Origin: a virus
Direction: 5' to 3' (one strand)
IMG/VR virus record: IMGVR_UViG_3300037117_000039
Span: 1 to 30,255 of that record
DNA length: 30,255 nucleotides
The notes below the pieces were generated by a model. It saw only the letters and a list, made by a program, of their open reading frames with translations, made no database searches and had not been told where the DNA came from. Shown one piece after another: positions 30,080 to 30,255 of this stretch. The translations under genes and the position numbers were made by a program. Within the stretch, counting starts at the first letter, position 1, and every line of letters begins with the position of its first letter.

Positions 30080-30255
30080 TTATTTGATTAATTCTTCTAT
30101 TTCAATTACAGCCGCTCGCTCTTCGTCAGAAATCTCACATTCATCGAGGTTACCCCTGATGCCCGTGAGGTTACCCCTGATGCCCGTGAGGTTACCCCTG
30201 ATGCCCGTGAGGTTACCCCTGATGCCCGTGAGGTTACCACTGATGTACGTGAGGT
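30080..30255 (-). CDS. Heptapeptide-repeat protein, C-terminal part
   Basis: Partial gene entering from the window edge. The frame begins LTYISGNLTGIRGNLTGI, continues with tandem G-N-L-T-G-I-R units and ends in a short acidic helical tail NLDECEISDEERAAVIEIEE, then LIK, with stop at 30082-30080. The frame and unit match the N-terminal portion at 1-200; together they make one gene. The unit nearest the edge differs (Tyr for Gly). It is seven bases upstream of the annealase start. Confidence 0.85.
   Translation of the reverse strand, partial: LTYISGNLTGIRGNLTGIRGNLTGIRGNLTGIRGNLDECEISDEERAAVIEIEELIK
30147..30255. repeat. 21-bp tandem repeat array, right end
   Basis: About five in-phase copies of the same 21-bp unit as at the left end, more uniform than on the left (four units nearly identical), with one deviant unit at the very edge (gatgtacgtgaggt). 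Confidence 0.97.

Overview
The window looks like nearly all of a small tailed phage (siphovirus-type) genome of about 30 kb. Every convincing gene lies on the minus strand, so transcription runs from high to low coordinates. Both ends of the window sit in the same 21-bp tandem repeat. That repeat is part of one open reading frame (start ATG at 200, stop at 30082), so the molecule is probably circular or terminally redundant and the contig broke inside the repeat. No integrase, tRNA gene, CRISPR array or insertion sequence was seen.

Layout in transcription order from the right end: (1) 30073-28308, an early/recombination block with a Sak4/RecA-like ATPase, a PD-(D/E)XK nuclease and several tiny genes. 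(2) 28016-27901, a structured non-coding stretch ending in a strong terminator. (3) 27779-23274, DNA metabolism: a zinc-finger protein, an SF2 helicase, coiled-coil and zinc-ribbon small proteins and an HNH-like protein. (4) 23252-22437, a DUF5131 (Gp37/Gp68) radical-SAM-like protein. (5) 22394-16314, packaging and head: TerS, TerL, portal, scaffold, a structured leader, major capsid protein and an exported protein. (6) 16306-9951, connectors, tail terminator, tail tube, a tail chaperone pair joined by a -1 frameshift, and the tape measure. (7) 9939-3452, tail tip and fibre-like proteins. (8) 3333-1751, small membrane proteins and an M15 peptidase endolysin, closed by a terminator. (9) 1645-200, an accessory block with a LexA-type DNA-binding protein and the start of the repeat protein.

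Four proteins in the structural region (3452-4396, 4396-5331, 6101-7606, 16314-16790) begin with Sec signal peptides, each cleavable as A|Q. This is the 'Q-rule' pattern of Bacteroidota signal peptidase I substrates. Together with SD-less, A/C-rich translation starts on the late genes, it points to a Bacteroidota (or wider FCB group) host. Several early and accessory genes do carry clear Shine-Dalgarno sequences, so host assignment is an inference.

The observations most worth pursuing are the set of exported, tail-fibre-like phage proteins; the intergenic RNA at 27901-28016 with an apparent attenuator and perfectly complementary hairpin loops; the -1 frameshift at 13598-13606; the hairpin-rich leader of the capsid gene; and the heptapeptide-repeat protein spanning the contig ends.
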